Shown piece after piece: positions 1 to 11,769 of a stretch of 64,000 nucleotides of DNA. The translations under genes and the position numbers were made by a program. Below the pieces are notes generated by a model. The model searched no databases. It was not told the origin of the DNA and was given only the letters and a program-made list of their open reading frames with translations. The stretch is from Symbiodinium natans (taxonomy: Eukaryota > Sar > Dinophyceae > Suessiales > Symbiodiniaceae): positions 368,707 through 432,706 of the forward strand of contig CAJNDS010002429.1 in NCBI GenBank assembly GCA_905221605.1. The letters run 5' to 3'. Within the stretch, counting starts at the first letter, position 1. The number at the start of each line of letters is the position of its first letter.

Positions 1-3000
1 GTTGGACACAAGTCCAGGCAGTCCATCCAAATCTCGAATGGTGGGTTCATGCCCATGCGGGTCGAATGGGCTTTGGCCTATCCACCACGGCAGATTCTGG
101 CCCGTCTGGCTGTGGGCTCCATCAACCGCTTGACCGACAAGCTGATCAGTGAGATTCATGACTGGAGGGTGCACGTGCCCAGCAGCCATCTGACATCTGC
201 TTGTCCATTCAAGGTGGAGCCAGCATCAGTCACTATTGAACCATTTGCCACAAGCACCTTCACTTTTACTTTCGAGGCGTTCGGGCCTGTGGGGTCACAG
301 TCCGCTGTTTTTGCCTACCTTGTTGCGCGCGATTTGCCCGACAGCATGGCCTGCATGCTGCACTACAATCAGCTGCTGGAGCTGCAGGATGAGATGAGGC
401 CTGTCGATGATGCATATTCCAAGCACCTTCCGCTCTTTGGAGGCGTGGTTAGCCCATCCTTCGACAAGCAGCTGAAGAGCAATGGCTCGACAGACCCGCT
501 GGACGTTAAAGTTGCAGATCCGAAGGCTCCGAACGCTCGGTTTCTTCTGTGCTCTGAGTGTAAGATCTAGGGGCTGACATCCTCTTTTGCATAAAAGACA
601 GGGGCTTTCCGGAACAGGGTTTGGCAAGCAAGCTGGGAAGCGAAGTTGCCGTAGACATCGCAAGCTGCTGTTGTTGCGGCGCAAGCAGAAATAACCAAAG
701 CTTGGACAGCGCAACCTATCGCAATTAAGCAGCATTCTGTTTCCAACAAAACATTCGAGTTTCGGGCACCGCTCACTTGGAGGTCCCGACACTGGCATCT
801 TGATTGGGGGGGTAGGAGTAATGCCAAGGAGTTCATGGCGATAGTAACACGAACTTGGCCAGCCCTGAAGGATTGCGCGGTCAGCCGCGTTATTACGGCT
901 GTTTGCCTTCAGGGCCTGACAGCCGCGCCTACAATTACGGCAATGCCTCGTGCCATCGTTTTGCCGGGGGACGTATTGCCCTTCATACCCAGCGTGCGCG
1001 AGATCAAGGTTTTCAATTCTGGCTCATACTCCTCGTACTTCAGAGTGCGCTTGACTTCGACGCTCCATGCGGCTGACGCTAACTCTATTGATCCTCTTTG
1101 GATTGTATCTGTACCCGAAGTTGGCATGAAACCTGAGGAGCCTCAGGCTTTACCACATGCGGACCCCCAGCTCGAGGAGATGAGACTGCAAGCAGCCCGA
1201 CTGGCCCAGGCGTGGCCGCCACTGCCACCAGAACCGGGTCTCCCGGGTGCCTCGCAAATGCCTGGCTACGGTGCCCTTGCATCCTGCGCCGTGGAGCCTC
1301 ACGAGGGCCGCATTCCACCCGGCGGTGCTGTTACAATTCGGGTGACCTTGCGTGCCGTGCATGAGTGTGATTTGGACGGGCAACTTGTCATTGACTTGCC
1401 GTTGGACGCCAAGAGCAGTGAGCCTGCAGCGCCACCTGTTAAGGCGGCCGGGGGTGTCTCGTGAACTTCCCGAACAAGAAAGCAGTGTACCCCTTAGCTC
1501 GATTTAAGATGTTGTCCGAAGCTTGCTCAGGTGGAAATTGCTGCCGCTGTTCGAGCACCACGAGCAGAAATGAGAAGCAGATCTATTTTGGACTTCGGGG
1601 TTGTGCGGGCGCACTCCAGACACACGCTGAAAGTCCAGCTGAGCAACCCAACGGAGCTGCCGATGCTTCTGCAACTCCGCGAGTTCAAGGCCGAGAGGGT
1701 GCAAAACATCTCTCTTCTAGGAGGCTGTAGGGGAGGCTCTAGGGGAGGCTCTGAGAGATGTTGCCAGAGGCCAGAGGCCCAGACTGTGTTCGACAGGACA
1801 CCGAGCGCAACCACGTTTTTCCCGTGGAGTCACATCGCGAGGTTGTGAATCTCTTCGTGGACGCCGTGAACCGGAGAAGCCATGAAGGCTTTGCAGCCAT
1901 CGAGTCCGAGCAGTACCTCGAGGCTGCGGTGCAGCCCTGGGTTCATTCGCGCAGCGGCTGCTTGGATCAGAGCGGCCGCCGCAAGTTCGGAGCCAAGTCC
2001 AGGACTGAGCAGTTTAGGGCCCTATAGGTGAGCCTTCTTTTGTTTTGGGGGGGCGGACGTACATCAAGTCGTCCGAAGGCCCTCTCAGATCGTAAAAGCC
2101 TCACAGTCGCGGCAGGGGATCTGACGACGCGGACGAACTGGACGCCATCAGGTTCGTTTCAGACTCAGAGGAGTGCTTTAGTTCGGGCTTACTCGAAGTG
2201 AGTCGCAGTGGCGACTTCGTCTTTTGTATTCTTTTGTGGCAGGACTTCGTGTTCCATCCAGGGTACCTGGCACTTTGGCCGGGCAAGAGTGGAGAGGCCA
2301 CAGAAATCTGAGTTTCGGCGATTGTTTGGACAGCAGTGTGAGTCAACTGGTGGCAAGTTACACAAGAGCACCTGCAGAGCGATTGGACTGAGCATGTGTT
2401 GGAGGTCGAGGTCACCTTCCGCTCGAGAAACGTTGGAAAATACAAAGCTTTATTGGAGGCTCGACACGTGCTGCAGGCAATCCGTGTCGCTGCCAGTGGG
2501 ATGCGCAAGAGCCGAGGCTGTTGGCTTCAACTCTTTGCATGCCCAATGCCTTGAAGTTTTCGCTTCTGTACAGCTGCCGTGCCTGACCTCAGCTGCTCCG
2601 TTAGACCGTTAGAGCTTGGCATGCCCTCAGCAAATGTGGCATATTGTGGGTGTGTGCAAGTCTGCCCAGTGCCAGTGTTCTGTGCGGAGGTTGGTCCGTA
2701 TAAACACACACCATGCCTCCGGCCTCCATTCAGTAAGTTCTTGAGTCAAATCAGTGCCTGAAAGTAGTGCCACTCTGTTTGGCCCTCCTCCATGACGAAT
2801 GCTTGCAGCCAAGGCTCACTTTCCGGTCACTTATCTCAGGAGTGTGAGTGTGCATGCTGCCTTGCTGTTGGCCTGAAGATATGTGACGGCAGGACCGCAT
2901 CCGAACCCATGGAGGTGGAGCTGCGCAACGAGTCAGAAATGCCCGCCGACTTCAAATGGAAGGTCCCCGTGAAAATGGATGGCTGCCACCCAGCAGCAGT

Positions 3001-6000
3001 CAGTTGAGCTCCAAATCCAAATGTCCAACCTTCGCCGGCTTCTCTCTTGTCATTCTGCACTTGTGGACAGACAAGAGTAGTGTGGAGGCTTAGAGGCACA
3101 AATCCACCCATCGCAGGCACGCTGCACCTTCAGTTACAGTAACTCTAACTGACACTTGGTCCTGGCCGATGCCAGGGCTCAATTCCACCCAGAGAGATGC
3201 GGAGATGTACGATCATTGCCGTGCCGACCAAGATTCCAGACGAAGGTCGGGCACCACAGATTCCCAGGGTCTAGCCAGTCGAGTCCCTTCTGCGTTGCAT
3301 GCTTGCAGGCCACGCGGTTCTTCCATGTCATCTTTACATCGAAGAAATCTTGCAGCCTTTGGAGTGCCTTGGTCAGAATCCGGCTCACAAGCACCGACTG
3401 CATTTGGCCAAATGCACCTGAAGGCTTCGGGTCACTGCCGTCGTTTATGGGTGCGAAGTGGATTACGCAGTTGTGGAGCCTGGGGAGCTGCCTCCGGAAA
3501 TCGAGCTCAAGCCACGCCAACCTGGAGATTCGCCTTGTGATCCGCGGGGCACATACATGATCAGCAGCGGAAAAGCCCCCAGAAGAATGCCATCAGTGGA
3601 CTTTGGCGAGCTGCCACTTCAAAAGGCCAAGGTGATGCAAGTGGTGCTTTACAACAGGACCGGCATTGCGACACCCTACAGCAACTCGGATGAAGTCCAG
3701 CATGACACGCATTCATGCAGCTGCAGCCTATGGAGCTGAGGTGTGAAAGTCGACAAGAACCCAGCCTTTGATCCGCTTGTGAAGGGCCGTAAGATTGGCG
3801 ACTACCTGGACGCGGCCACGCGTATGTATGCCCTCATCAACCAGTCAGGCAGGAACGAAACTAGCGGGCCGACGCCACATGCACGAGCTTGGAGCAACGC
3901 TGCAGGTGGAGCAGAGCCTGAAAACCTAGGCGGGGACATGCCGGCAGACATTCGCTAGACGCTGTAGGCTTCCGCAACAGGGATTTCGGTCTCAGGAGAT
4001 ACAGTCAAGCAGAGCTTCGAAAACTCTCCCCAACCAGCTGGTGCTGGCCGTGATGACAACGATCCATCGAGGCCGGGTTACAAGGTTTGAAGGCACATGC
4101 TTCAGAGCATGTGCCAATGCTTCGTCTATGTCGTTGCACGCAAGGGTGAAACCAAAGAAGCTGAAGAGTCTTGGCTGCACACATTTGCTGAATTGAGGCT
4201 CGGAGCCGTTGTGTATCGACCACTGCTCAGGAGTACCTTGAATAAGACCAAGAAGACGAGCACCAAGAAGAAGAGGCTTGCTTGGCCTTGTGAGGATTTC
4301 TTTCACACGACATGGAAGTGCATCGGGTGCGTGACAGGTGGATTTTGGATGACAAGCATGAGCGCCAGGCCCTGCGTTGCGGAGTTGCGGATGCTCGGCG
4401 AAGTGCTTCGGATGCCTCTGCAGGCTTTCCGCAGCAGCTTTGGGGCCGACTTCGCCAAGCAGAAGGAGATGAAAGAGCAGGGTCGAGCTGGGACCTCGGT
4501 TTGAAGCCAATGCCGCTGTTATGCCACAGATTTGCCTCCTGAGATGGCGCTTCGAGCTGGCCGTGGCTTCGCCGCCTGGCTTCCACAGCTGACATTCCAC
4601 GTTCTCTCTCTGTCGCAACGACATGCATTTGAACGTGGCTTGGGCCCAGGCAGTGAAGGTGTCGCCGACTAGTGACTGGCTGCAGCCATTCAGCACTGCC
4701 GTGATCGTCGTGACTTCCTTCAGTGATCTGCCGGGGAACATGGAAGATGATGCTCGGCTGATCCATGCCGACCGCGCAATGAGCTGCCCCATTCTCTCCA
4801 GAAGTGCACAGAACGCGGAAGCTTCCATTGCCGCCGCGTTCCGCGACTAAAGCCTGAGTTCGCCGGAGTACGCCCGAGCACGCAAGAGTACCCTAGAAGC
4901 TTGTGCCTTTTTGTTCTGCGAGTGTTCCAAGCACCCCTGGCGTGTGCCCGGACTCCACTACATAGATACCCTGTTTCGTACACATCCTAATCTACAACAA
5001 AGAATTTCATCGTCCAGTCGTGCCGTTCAATCGACCCACCTCTCAACTCAACGGCAGCATCTGTTTGGGAGGCGCCTCCCTTCGAAAGCCGCACCCGGCA
5101 GAGTTGAAGGGCTTTGGGGCTTAGAGTTTAAGGGAACACTGTGGGCTACTGGGTAGCACAATGGTACCCTTGTTGCCTTTTTTGGGTTCCTGGTCCCTTA
5201 TAGAAGTAACCAACCCTTATTGATATGGTTCCTGAGCAGTCGAGCCTGCACTCTGTGTGCCGCAGCAATTAGAGAACAGCCCGCGCCTTGGATGGCAAGT
5301 GCCGGCTAAGCGTCCCCACAAACCTCAAGCCTCCGAACTCAAATACCTCAAATAAAGCCCTGGGACTTCGGTGGGCTTTTGTCGTGTAGGCCGGTTTAGA
5401 CTCTTACTAAGCAGTCAATCCGACTTTTCCCTGAACGCGAAGGATGCTGACCCGAGTGCGCTGAGCACACCCGTCTATCCGCGCGCCCGAGTACACCCGA
5501 CGAGTACGGCCCAGCGCGCGCCCACTCCGCTTTACAGGCCTTGTACGGCCGACTATGCCTCAGCAACACCAAGGCTTACATGTTCTTGCTGCAGTCTTGC
5601 ACGTGCTTGGTCACACCCGATCATGCTCGGTCCCCGGTCGCACCCACACCTGGTCATACCTGGTCATGCCCGGTCATACTCGGTCATACTCGTCATGCCC
5701 GGTCACACCCGGTCATGCATGGTCATACCCGGGCATACCGTCCTGTGGGTTTTTGCAGTCGCCGTTTGCCGTCACAATCGAAGGACCCAAAAGCTTCCAG
5801 ACTCCAGACAGTGCTCGATGCTGTTGCTTCCCACAACACGTCACGGCAGCAAAGGAACTCGTCCTCACCATGAGGGAGCTTCCAGGGCACTCTGAGGGAG
5901 AAAACTTTCGCATACCTTTGCGTTTGAAGTCGTGGCTTCGATGCAGCTGGGAACCAGAAGATGCGCCAACTGACCTGTGGTTGTTGTTTTCCACGTCAGG

Positions 6001-9000
6001 TATGGAAACCCCTTGTACCTTCCGGATCAGCAAGTCGGCCTCAACACTTTGGCGTCTCCTCCAAGGCAAGGCTCCGCCGTTGGGCTTTCGCGAGTTTGAC
6101 TTCTTTGAGATCTGTGGATCCATCTTCCGCCTTGCTGTGAAGGCTCCTGTGCGGCGTGACCGTGCCGGCCGAGAAGCAGCTAATGAGACGTTTCAAAGTC
6201 GGTAACAACTCTGCGGCAAGGGTGGTGGTGAATTGGAAGGCAGCCTTCATCGTCGATGCAGGGCATGTCCGAGTGCTATACAGTGCGGTCGTGCAGTACA
6301 TAGCGGAAAGCTGCAAACCAAACCCAGCGTGCCAAACCCCTCACAACATTCCCAGAGAATCCCTGGAGTGCCCGGCCCTGGAGTATCCCCACAGAATCCC
6401 TGGAGTGCCCAAAGCCACAGTAGCCCCAAAGAGCCACTGGAGTGCCCTACCTCAGAGAATTCAGAGAATCCCTGGAGTGCTCAACCTCAGAGCATTTCCA
6501 GAAACATTTTCTGGAGCGTCCAACCCTAAAGTATCCCCGCAGAATCCCTGGAGTGCCCAACCCTAGGGTGTGCTCGCAAATTCCCTGCACGGTGGGGATG
6601 TTCGAAGTAAAAATATGGTTCTATCTCTCAGTACTTTTGTTATTGAGTGCGTTTCTTCCATGGGGTTCTGCACATGTCATCCTTCTGGGGAGTTTCCATC
6701 TCTTTGCTTCTTCCTGCTTTTCGTTGTTGTTGAACTGCCGAAACGTGCCTGTTCCCATGAGTTGTCGCTGCTTTTTCATGCTCTCCAAAAACTGCACTTG
6801 TTTCTGTACTTTTTTTTGCGCCTCCTTCAGGAGCAGCATTCGGATTCGTGAGGCTACCTGAAGTCTCAGACCCCCTAACCCTCCCCCCCCAAAAAAAACC
6901 CTAAACCTGCAATCTGAAGCCACTGCTCTGTGCTGCATTCCGTGGGCGTGCCTGGGGCTTCCTTGTTTTGAGCTTTCAGCTGCTGGTTTCGTTAGGGTTT
7001 AGGGCTTGCAGACTTACCTCCAAACCCGTCCCCCCAAACAAACAGGGCAAACCCCAAGCCCTGAGCCTAAACCCGGACCTCCAAACTCGTACCACCAAAA
7101 AGCACAGTGACAAGACCAAAGCCCTCAACCTTGAAGAACCAAAACCCAATAGCAGTGCCGACCCCCAAGCCCTGAACCCTGAAGCTGCAAAACCCAAAAG
7201 CAAACACCAAAGTCAAGCACCGCAAACTCCAAAGCCCTTAACCCTGAAATCCAAAAAAGCTGTGCAAGCACCACAGGCTGAAACCCTGAAACCCCCAAAG
7301 CCAAAGCAGCGCGAACCACTAAACCCTGTAAAGCTGTCAGCTAGAAATGCACGAAGCCGGGCCAAGCCTGTTCCCAACAGAAAGCATTGAAAACAATTCG
7401 AAATGTTCAACAACGCCGAAAACAGGAGGAAGCAAAGAGAGGGAAACTCCCCAGAGAGATGAAACGTGCAAAATCCCATGGGGAAACGCACTACAATGAG
7501 GAAAAGCACAGCATCAAATAATGGACGCCCCCCTTACTACAGAAAGGGACATGTCCAGATGCAGTTCATCAGTGATCCGATGGAACAATGGCTCTGATGG
7601 ACAATTAGTACTATTATCCCTATGCCTTGGTATAATCTCATCAAAGCAGGAACCACCACCGAACTTATCTATGCCCCATCGTTCACAGATCTTCCCGAAG
7701 ATGAAGCTGGAGAACATGGCAGAAGATCGCGGGATGATTCAGGTGGGTCTTTGTGGAAGGCATCCGGGTGTTAAGGACCCTTTCGTGGAGCCGCCGGCCA
7801 CAGAAAGCAAACTTCTGGACAAGGACCTCCATCCACGTCGAGCACTTGTAGTCGCTATTGTAGTCGGATCGTTTCTGCTGTTGATTTGTGGCTCATATGG
7901 CATATGGTGTATAGCCAGGATGTGCCGAAGCTGAGTATTGATGGCGAGAAGGTGCAGGAGGAGGAAGAGGAGGAGCTAGATCCAGAGGAGCCGTTCAACT
8001 TCAAGATTTGGTCACAAGAACCTCCAGAAGTTCAAGATCCCTTTTCGTTATCGGGCGGTGAACTCCCCGTAGTCATCGAACCGGCAGAAGCCGTAGCATC
8101 ACGGTTGCATGTGGTGCTCGTGCTTTTTTGGAGAGACCAGGCGCCTGTGTCTGAATTGGCTGTAGAAAGGTACCAGAGCACGGAACCGCCAGCTTCACCG
8201 TGACGATGACTTGCTTGAAAGCCACCCTCACGGCAGCAAACAACTACCGCTACACTCTGATTGGGGATTGCCACTTGGATGTCAGTGCGATCGCCACACG
8301 GCAGGGAGGGCAGTGCACAGCACGCGTCACGGGGTAGCTTATCTGGGTGGAAGATTGTGCGAGAGGTAAGTCTCGGGGGATAGGGGAAAGGGGGGGAAGG
8401 GCGGGGGCGAGCACATATACATGTGTGCACTATTATTTTTCGTTTAGTTTTGTTTATGGTGTTTGTAATTGTGTCGTCAGAGATGACTATGTCATGAGCG
8501 TATATGCTTCTAAAGAAAGGAGCCTTCTTTCGGTCGGAATCACCGCAGCCACTGCCACCTGAAGGCCCCGCCCCGAGTCTCCATCTCCTGATGCCGTGTC
8601 ATTGAGGTCGATTTACAGATGACCGGGCGGAGCGTTTGGCTTTTGCAGAAGCCAATCCAGATGAGGAGTACGACGAGCGGCCTCCCCAAACTGCTTATGT
8701 GACTTGGCGAGAGATCTCATTGCTGGTTGTTTCTGTTTCTCTCGGTCTCGCAGATGAGTAAGCCACTCTGACATGGTGAAAGCGTCTGACAGTGAGACAG
8801 GTGGCCCTTAGCCAGGATGCTCAAGTTCAGAATCTTCCGGACATCGAGTTGGACGGACAGGAGGTCGTTGATGACGACTCAGATGTTGAAGTTGACCCCA
8901 GGACGCTGTTGCAGGAGCCTTTGGTCGAGGCACGACCTGGGGCATGTTTCAAGCCTTTTGCTGTGTTTGTTCGTTGTGTTCCTTTAGTTTGCTACAAATC

Positions 9001-11148
9001 CCCTGTTTCTTTGGCAGCGGCCTCGGGTTTTTATGATTGATGCCGTAAGCCTGGAGGTGCCTGCAGAGGCTACGGCGACCAAGCGCTTCAAGCGCAATCG
9101 CGGGCCACCACCTCCACAACCTTTGGCCGTGGAGACCAGTTGCACCGCCTGTTGTGCACTTAAGGGGTTCAGGGGGTTCAGGGGTTAGGGTTAAGTTGGT
9201 TTTGGAAGTATTCAATGTTCATGCCCCAGGCTGCGTCTTGCAAAGAGCCACAGGCAGAGATCAGCCCCTTACGTTAGCCTGCAGGAGCCCCAACTGGATG
9301 TGCTTGCTACGATTGTGATCGACTGTGCCGGCGACTGCATCTTGCCCAGGCTGACGGTCGACAAGAAAGGAAACCCTGCAATTCAGGAGTTCCCGGCGCA
9401 GAACAAGGAGCAGGACGACATCGGAGATGACAGAGAGCCGCCCATAGTGAACGCGCCAGTCTTCAAGTTCACGTGGTCCTCAGTGTCGCAGGGGTCACAA
9501 CCACCCACCGGCCCTTTGCATGGAGGTGCAGTCGGCGGCACTCAGGTCACGGGCATTTCATCCTGCCTGGTGCGTCAGATCAGCTTCTCCAACCACAATG
9601 CAGCAAAGATCACCTGCAAGTTCCGCACCGAAGGCCCCTTCAAGATCCAGCTTATACAGCAAGGTGGCACGCATCCCGTGATGAATCAGGACAGCTCCAG
9701 CAGTAAAGCCAAAAAGAAGGACGACCAGCCGCCATCGGACATTCGGAAGCTTTTCGTTTTGACCAAGTCGGAGACAGTGACATTACACGTGGTGTTCACT
9801 CCTGAACAGATTCCTCAGTCCGAGTGGCAGCATTACTTGACCAAGCACGAGCATGTCTTCAGAGGCGATTTAATTGTGGAGTACCCTCGCGACGCTGAAA
9901 GTGAACTCGATACCCACAAGGACTGGCTTACAGAAGGGCTGGACACATCATGTCTTCCCGAGGTTGTCGACTCATCAATTTCGTGACACTGTGTTGCTGG
10001 GTCCGGTGTGTGGAGTTTCGGCTGTGTTAAGCCAGTAAGCAAATCCTCCGGCTCCTTTGCAACTCCTTGTTATTCGTGAATTTTCAGGACCCCCCTCCCG
10101 CTGCCCCACTGCACCTCGTCTCACACAACCTTTCGCGGCGGCAAGCTGGGGCAGTCTTGCAAGACTTGCTTTTCTGGTTCGAGGAAGGTGCGCTTGTAGT
10201 CAGTGTACTCTAGTGTGTAACCGTGGTGGTGCCTGCCTCTAAAGGGTTCATGAGCATCCCGGAGGCCCTCCCACATGCATTTTGACGGCAGGAAGGGTTA
10301 CATTCAGAAGTGGCAGGCGTGCTGTGTTGTGTCGGACCAGCCCTTGGACAAAGCCTTTCTTTGGTCGCGTTTGCTAGCCTCTTTTGGACCTCCCCAAACC
10401 AGAAAGTACACGCCGCCCACAGCGATAGTGCCTCATGTCTTCCAGGGCGGGTGAAATGCACTGGGAAAGAGTGTAGCATGGTGTTGCCTGGTGTAGCTGC
10501 CTTGTGTCGGAGGACGACCTCCAGAGGATCCATTTGGTCGGAACCGCCAAGCGACCGGCGGTCCAAGTTCACGTCGTTCCCAACGAGTTCGACCGCCCAC
10601 TGCGGCTCGAGCGGGCCGAAAGACCACCCTGGTCCGAGCCGGTGCCCGTGATCGTTGAGTTTGGCTACACGCATGTGCAGAGCTCCATCACCCGGTCCCG
10701 GTGCATCCTCCTCTCCAACATAACAAATACGCTGGCAAAGTGGTCGCTGGTACACGTGGGCCGGAAAAGAAAGGCTGCACCCGTAATAGGCGCCACTCTA
10801 CCAGAAGAGGAGGAGTTCCGTGCGCTGGACGAGAAGGATGCCTTCGAGTTCGACATCAGCGCCGGTGAGCTCCCGGGCCCATCCAAGGATGGCTTGGTGC
10901 CAGGCTCCGAGGAGCGCTTGCCGCATTGGTGCGCCAAGAGCTCCGCGCTGCCAAGAGCGCCGTCGTTTCCGGACGAGGAGCGCTTCGAGCCGCAGCGACT
11001 GAAGATATCCTTCAGACCGAAGAAGAACGAGCTGTACAAATGCCGGTTTCGAGTACAAGTGGAGAATGGTCTCAGCATCGACTTCATCTGTAGAGGCTGT
11101 GGCAGCTACGACGAGGAAGATGACAACTTAGACTTTCATGAAGCCTAA
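1..11148 (+). CDS. Multi-exon ASH/MSP-domain ciliary protein, HYDIN/CFAP-like, 5' end outside window
   Basis: A series of short open segments, each reading like one or two ASH/MSP (immunoglobulin-like) strands of the kind repeated in HYDIN, DLEC1/CFAP81, CFAP47 and related axonemal proteins. Approximate exons: 1-545 (FKVEPASVTIEPFATSTFTF), 912-1450, 1527-1720 (SILDFGVVRAHSRHTLKVQL), 1790-2030, 2870-3006, 3460-3720 (SVDFGELPLQKAKVMQVVLY), 3743-3955, 4640-4850 (QPFSTAVIVVTSFSDLPG), 5755-5890, 6140-6290, 7515-7800, 7920-8100, 8169-8337 (GTASFTVTMTCLKATLTA), 8614-8705, 8792-8945, 9019-9140, 9230-9986, 10089-10189 and 10500-11148. The reading ends at a TAA at 11146 after an acidic tail. By family knowledge such proteins sit on central-pair or radial-spoke structures of the flagellum. 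The exact family member is not resolved, and I cannot exclude two adjacent genes. Confidence 0.6.
5609..5740. repeat. 10-bp tandem repeat, consensus TGGTCATRCC
   Basis: About nine to twelve imperfect head-to-tail copies of a 10-mer (TGGTCATACC, CGGTCATGCC, CGGTCATACT and so on). The phase is lost once, at a 9-base copy near 5690. It lies in an intron-like stretch of the ciliary gene. Short open frames across it encode repetitive peptides and are not counted as genes. Confidence 0.9.
6335..6575. repeat. Imperfect tandem repeat around AGAATCCCTGGAGTGCCC
   Basis: The core AGAATCCCTGGAGTGCCC recurs four times near 6356, 6395, 6466 and 6541. Diverged copies lie between them (for example GAGCCACTGGAGTGCCC and TTTTCTGGAGCGTCC). 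Spacing is about 35-40 bases, joined by AACCCTAAAGTATCCCC-type spacers. Several copies are separated by AACCCTA, a telomere-like motif. No coding function is inferred. Confidence 0.8.
6636..7510. repeat. Imperfect inverted repeat (fold-back element) with telomere-like interior
   Basis: The sequence at about 6636-6740 (including GAGTGCGTTTCTTCCATGGG and TGGGGAGTTTCC) is found again, reverse-complemented and moderately diverged, at about 7400-7508 (TGGGGAAACGCACT, GGAAACTCCCCAG). The roughly 650-base interior is rich in AAACCCT, CCCTGAACC and CCCAAAGCC variants and is compositionally unlike the arms. The structure fits a fold-back transposable element or MITE-like insertion inside an intron of the ciliary gene. 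No transposase was seen, and target duplications were not identified with confidence. Confidence 0.7.
9230..9986 (+). CDS. Long exon of the ASH-domain ciliary gene
   Basis: Continuous reading of about 230 residues starting near EPQLDVLATIVIDCAGDCIL. It includes two ASH-type strands: SCLVRQISFSNHNAAKITCK, and TVTLHVVFTPEQIPQ followed by FRGDLIVEYP. These are the alternating hydrophobic patterns of MSP-like sandwich domains. An acidic/Lys-rich linker (SSSKAKKKDDQPPSD) separates them, as is common in HYDIN-like proteins. The stop at 9984 is probably inside the next intron, because coding-like sequence resumes at 10089 and 10500. Exon borders are approximate. Confidence 0.65.
10497..11148 (+). 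CDS. Terminal exon of the ASH-domain ciliary gene
   Basis: About 215 residues containing VPVIVEFGYTHVQSSITRSR, CILLSNITNTLAKWSLVHVG and, near the end, RLKISFRPKKNELYKCRFRV followed by VQVENGLSIDFICRGCGSYD. This is the beta-sandwich grammar of C-terminal ASH repeats. It closes with a run of acidic residues and TAA at 11146-11148. The following 600 bases have no comparable coding pattern, so this is taken as the 3' end of the gene. Confidence 0.65.
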
Positions 11149-11769
11149 CACCATGATTGCAGTTGCGTTGCATAACTCAGACTATTTGTCGATAGCGCAT
11201 CATAGCATGGGCAGGACGTTCCACGTTCCATCGATTTCGCATAGACCGAACCTATGCACCTAGGGTTCATATGGCATATGGGGCACAGCTAGGGGAGTTC
11301 CACCAACAAAAGCGAGTGCACTAAGCTCACTCAGTCTCACCTGCGCGAGCGCAAGCGACCATCGACGAAAGCAGTCTTGTCGCCTCGTCAGCTTCTGCAA
11401 AAGTTGCAGATGCAGCAGAAAGGCCCTGCGGCACAAATCTGCACATGAAAGCAGTCAGATCAACTTAGCTTTGTAGCTTAACCATGTTGAAGGCCGGTGT
11501 TTCACCGCGCTCTGCGCTACAAGTTTCACTTGGCATTCATGCCTGAAAGCCCATACATAATTCGCAAAATGCTCAAGACCGGAAGACGATTGTTTTGGAT
11601 GTGTTCGTGTTCTGAGCAAGCACCAGGACCTACCCCGTTCCTGTTGAAACTACACTGGAATCCTGCAAGCCTTCACTGTGCCCCCCGCGATGCCACGCGC
11701 GCAGCATCTGGCTCCACGAAAATTGTAACATGGCCGTGCAGGCTTTTGAGTCGCGAGTGCGGGAAGCAG
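11149..11769 (+). other. Stretch between ciliary gene and Pumilio gene, no clear coding signal
   Basis: Holds the putative 3' UTR of the ciliary gene and the 5' region of the next gene. A weak open frame extends back from the Pumilio N-terminal exon to 11497, but upstream of the ATG at 11770 its composition is not convincingly coding. No promoter motif was recognised. Confidence 0.5.

Noticed and set aside
3992-4828. 278-codon minus-strand open frame
   Set aside because: No recognisable domain, composition typical of antisense reading, and the + strand at 4640-4850 has an ASH-like segment of the ciliary gene.
5140-5200. tRNA-like GGGTAGCACAATGGTACCC
   Set aside because: A D-loop-like string is present, but no cloverleaf could be drawn: no matching acceptor stem or anticodon arm. 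Possibly a tRNA-derived SINE fragment, not provable here.
7213-7509. Minus-strand frame similar to the + strand frame at 6570-6851
   Set aside because: The similarity is due to the inverted repeat arms, not to a duplicated gene.
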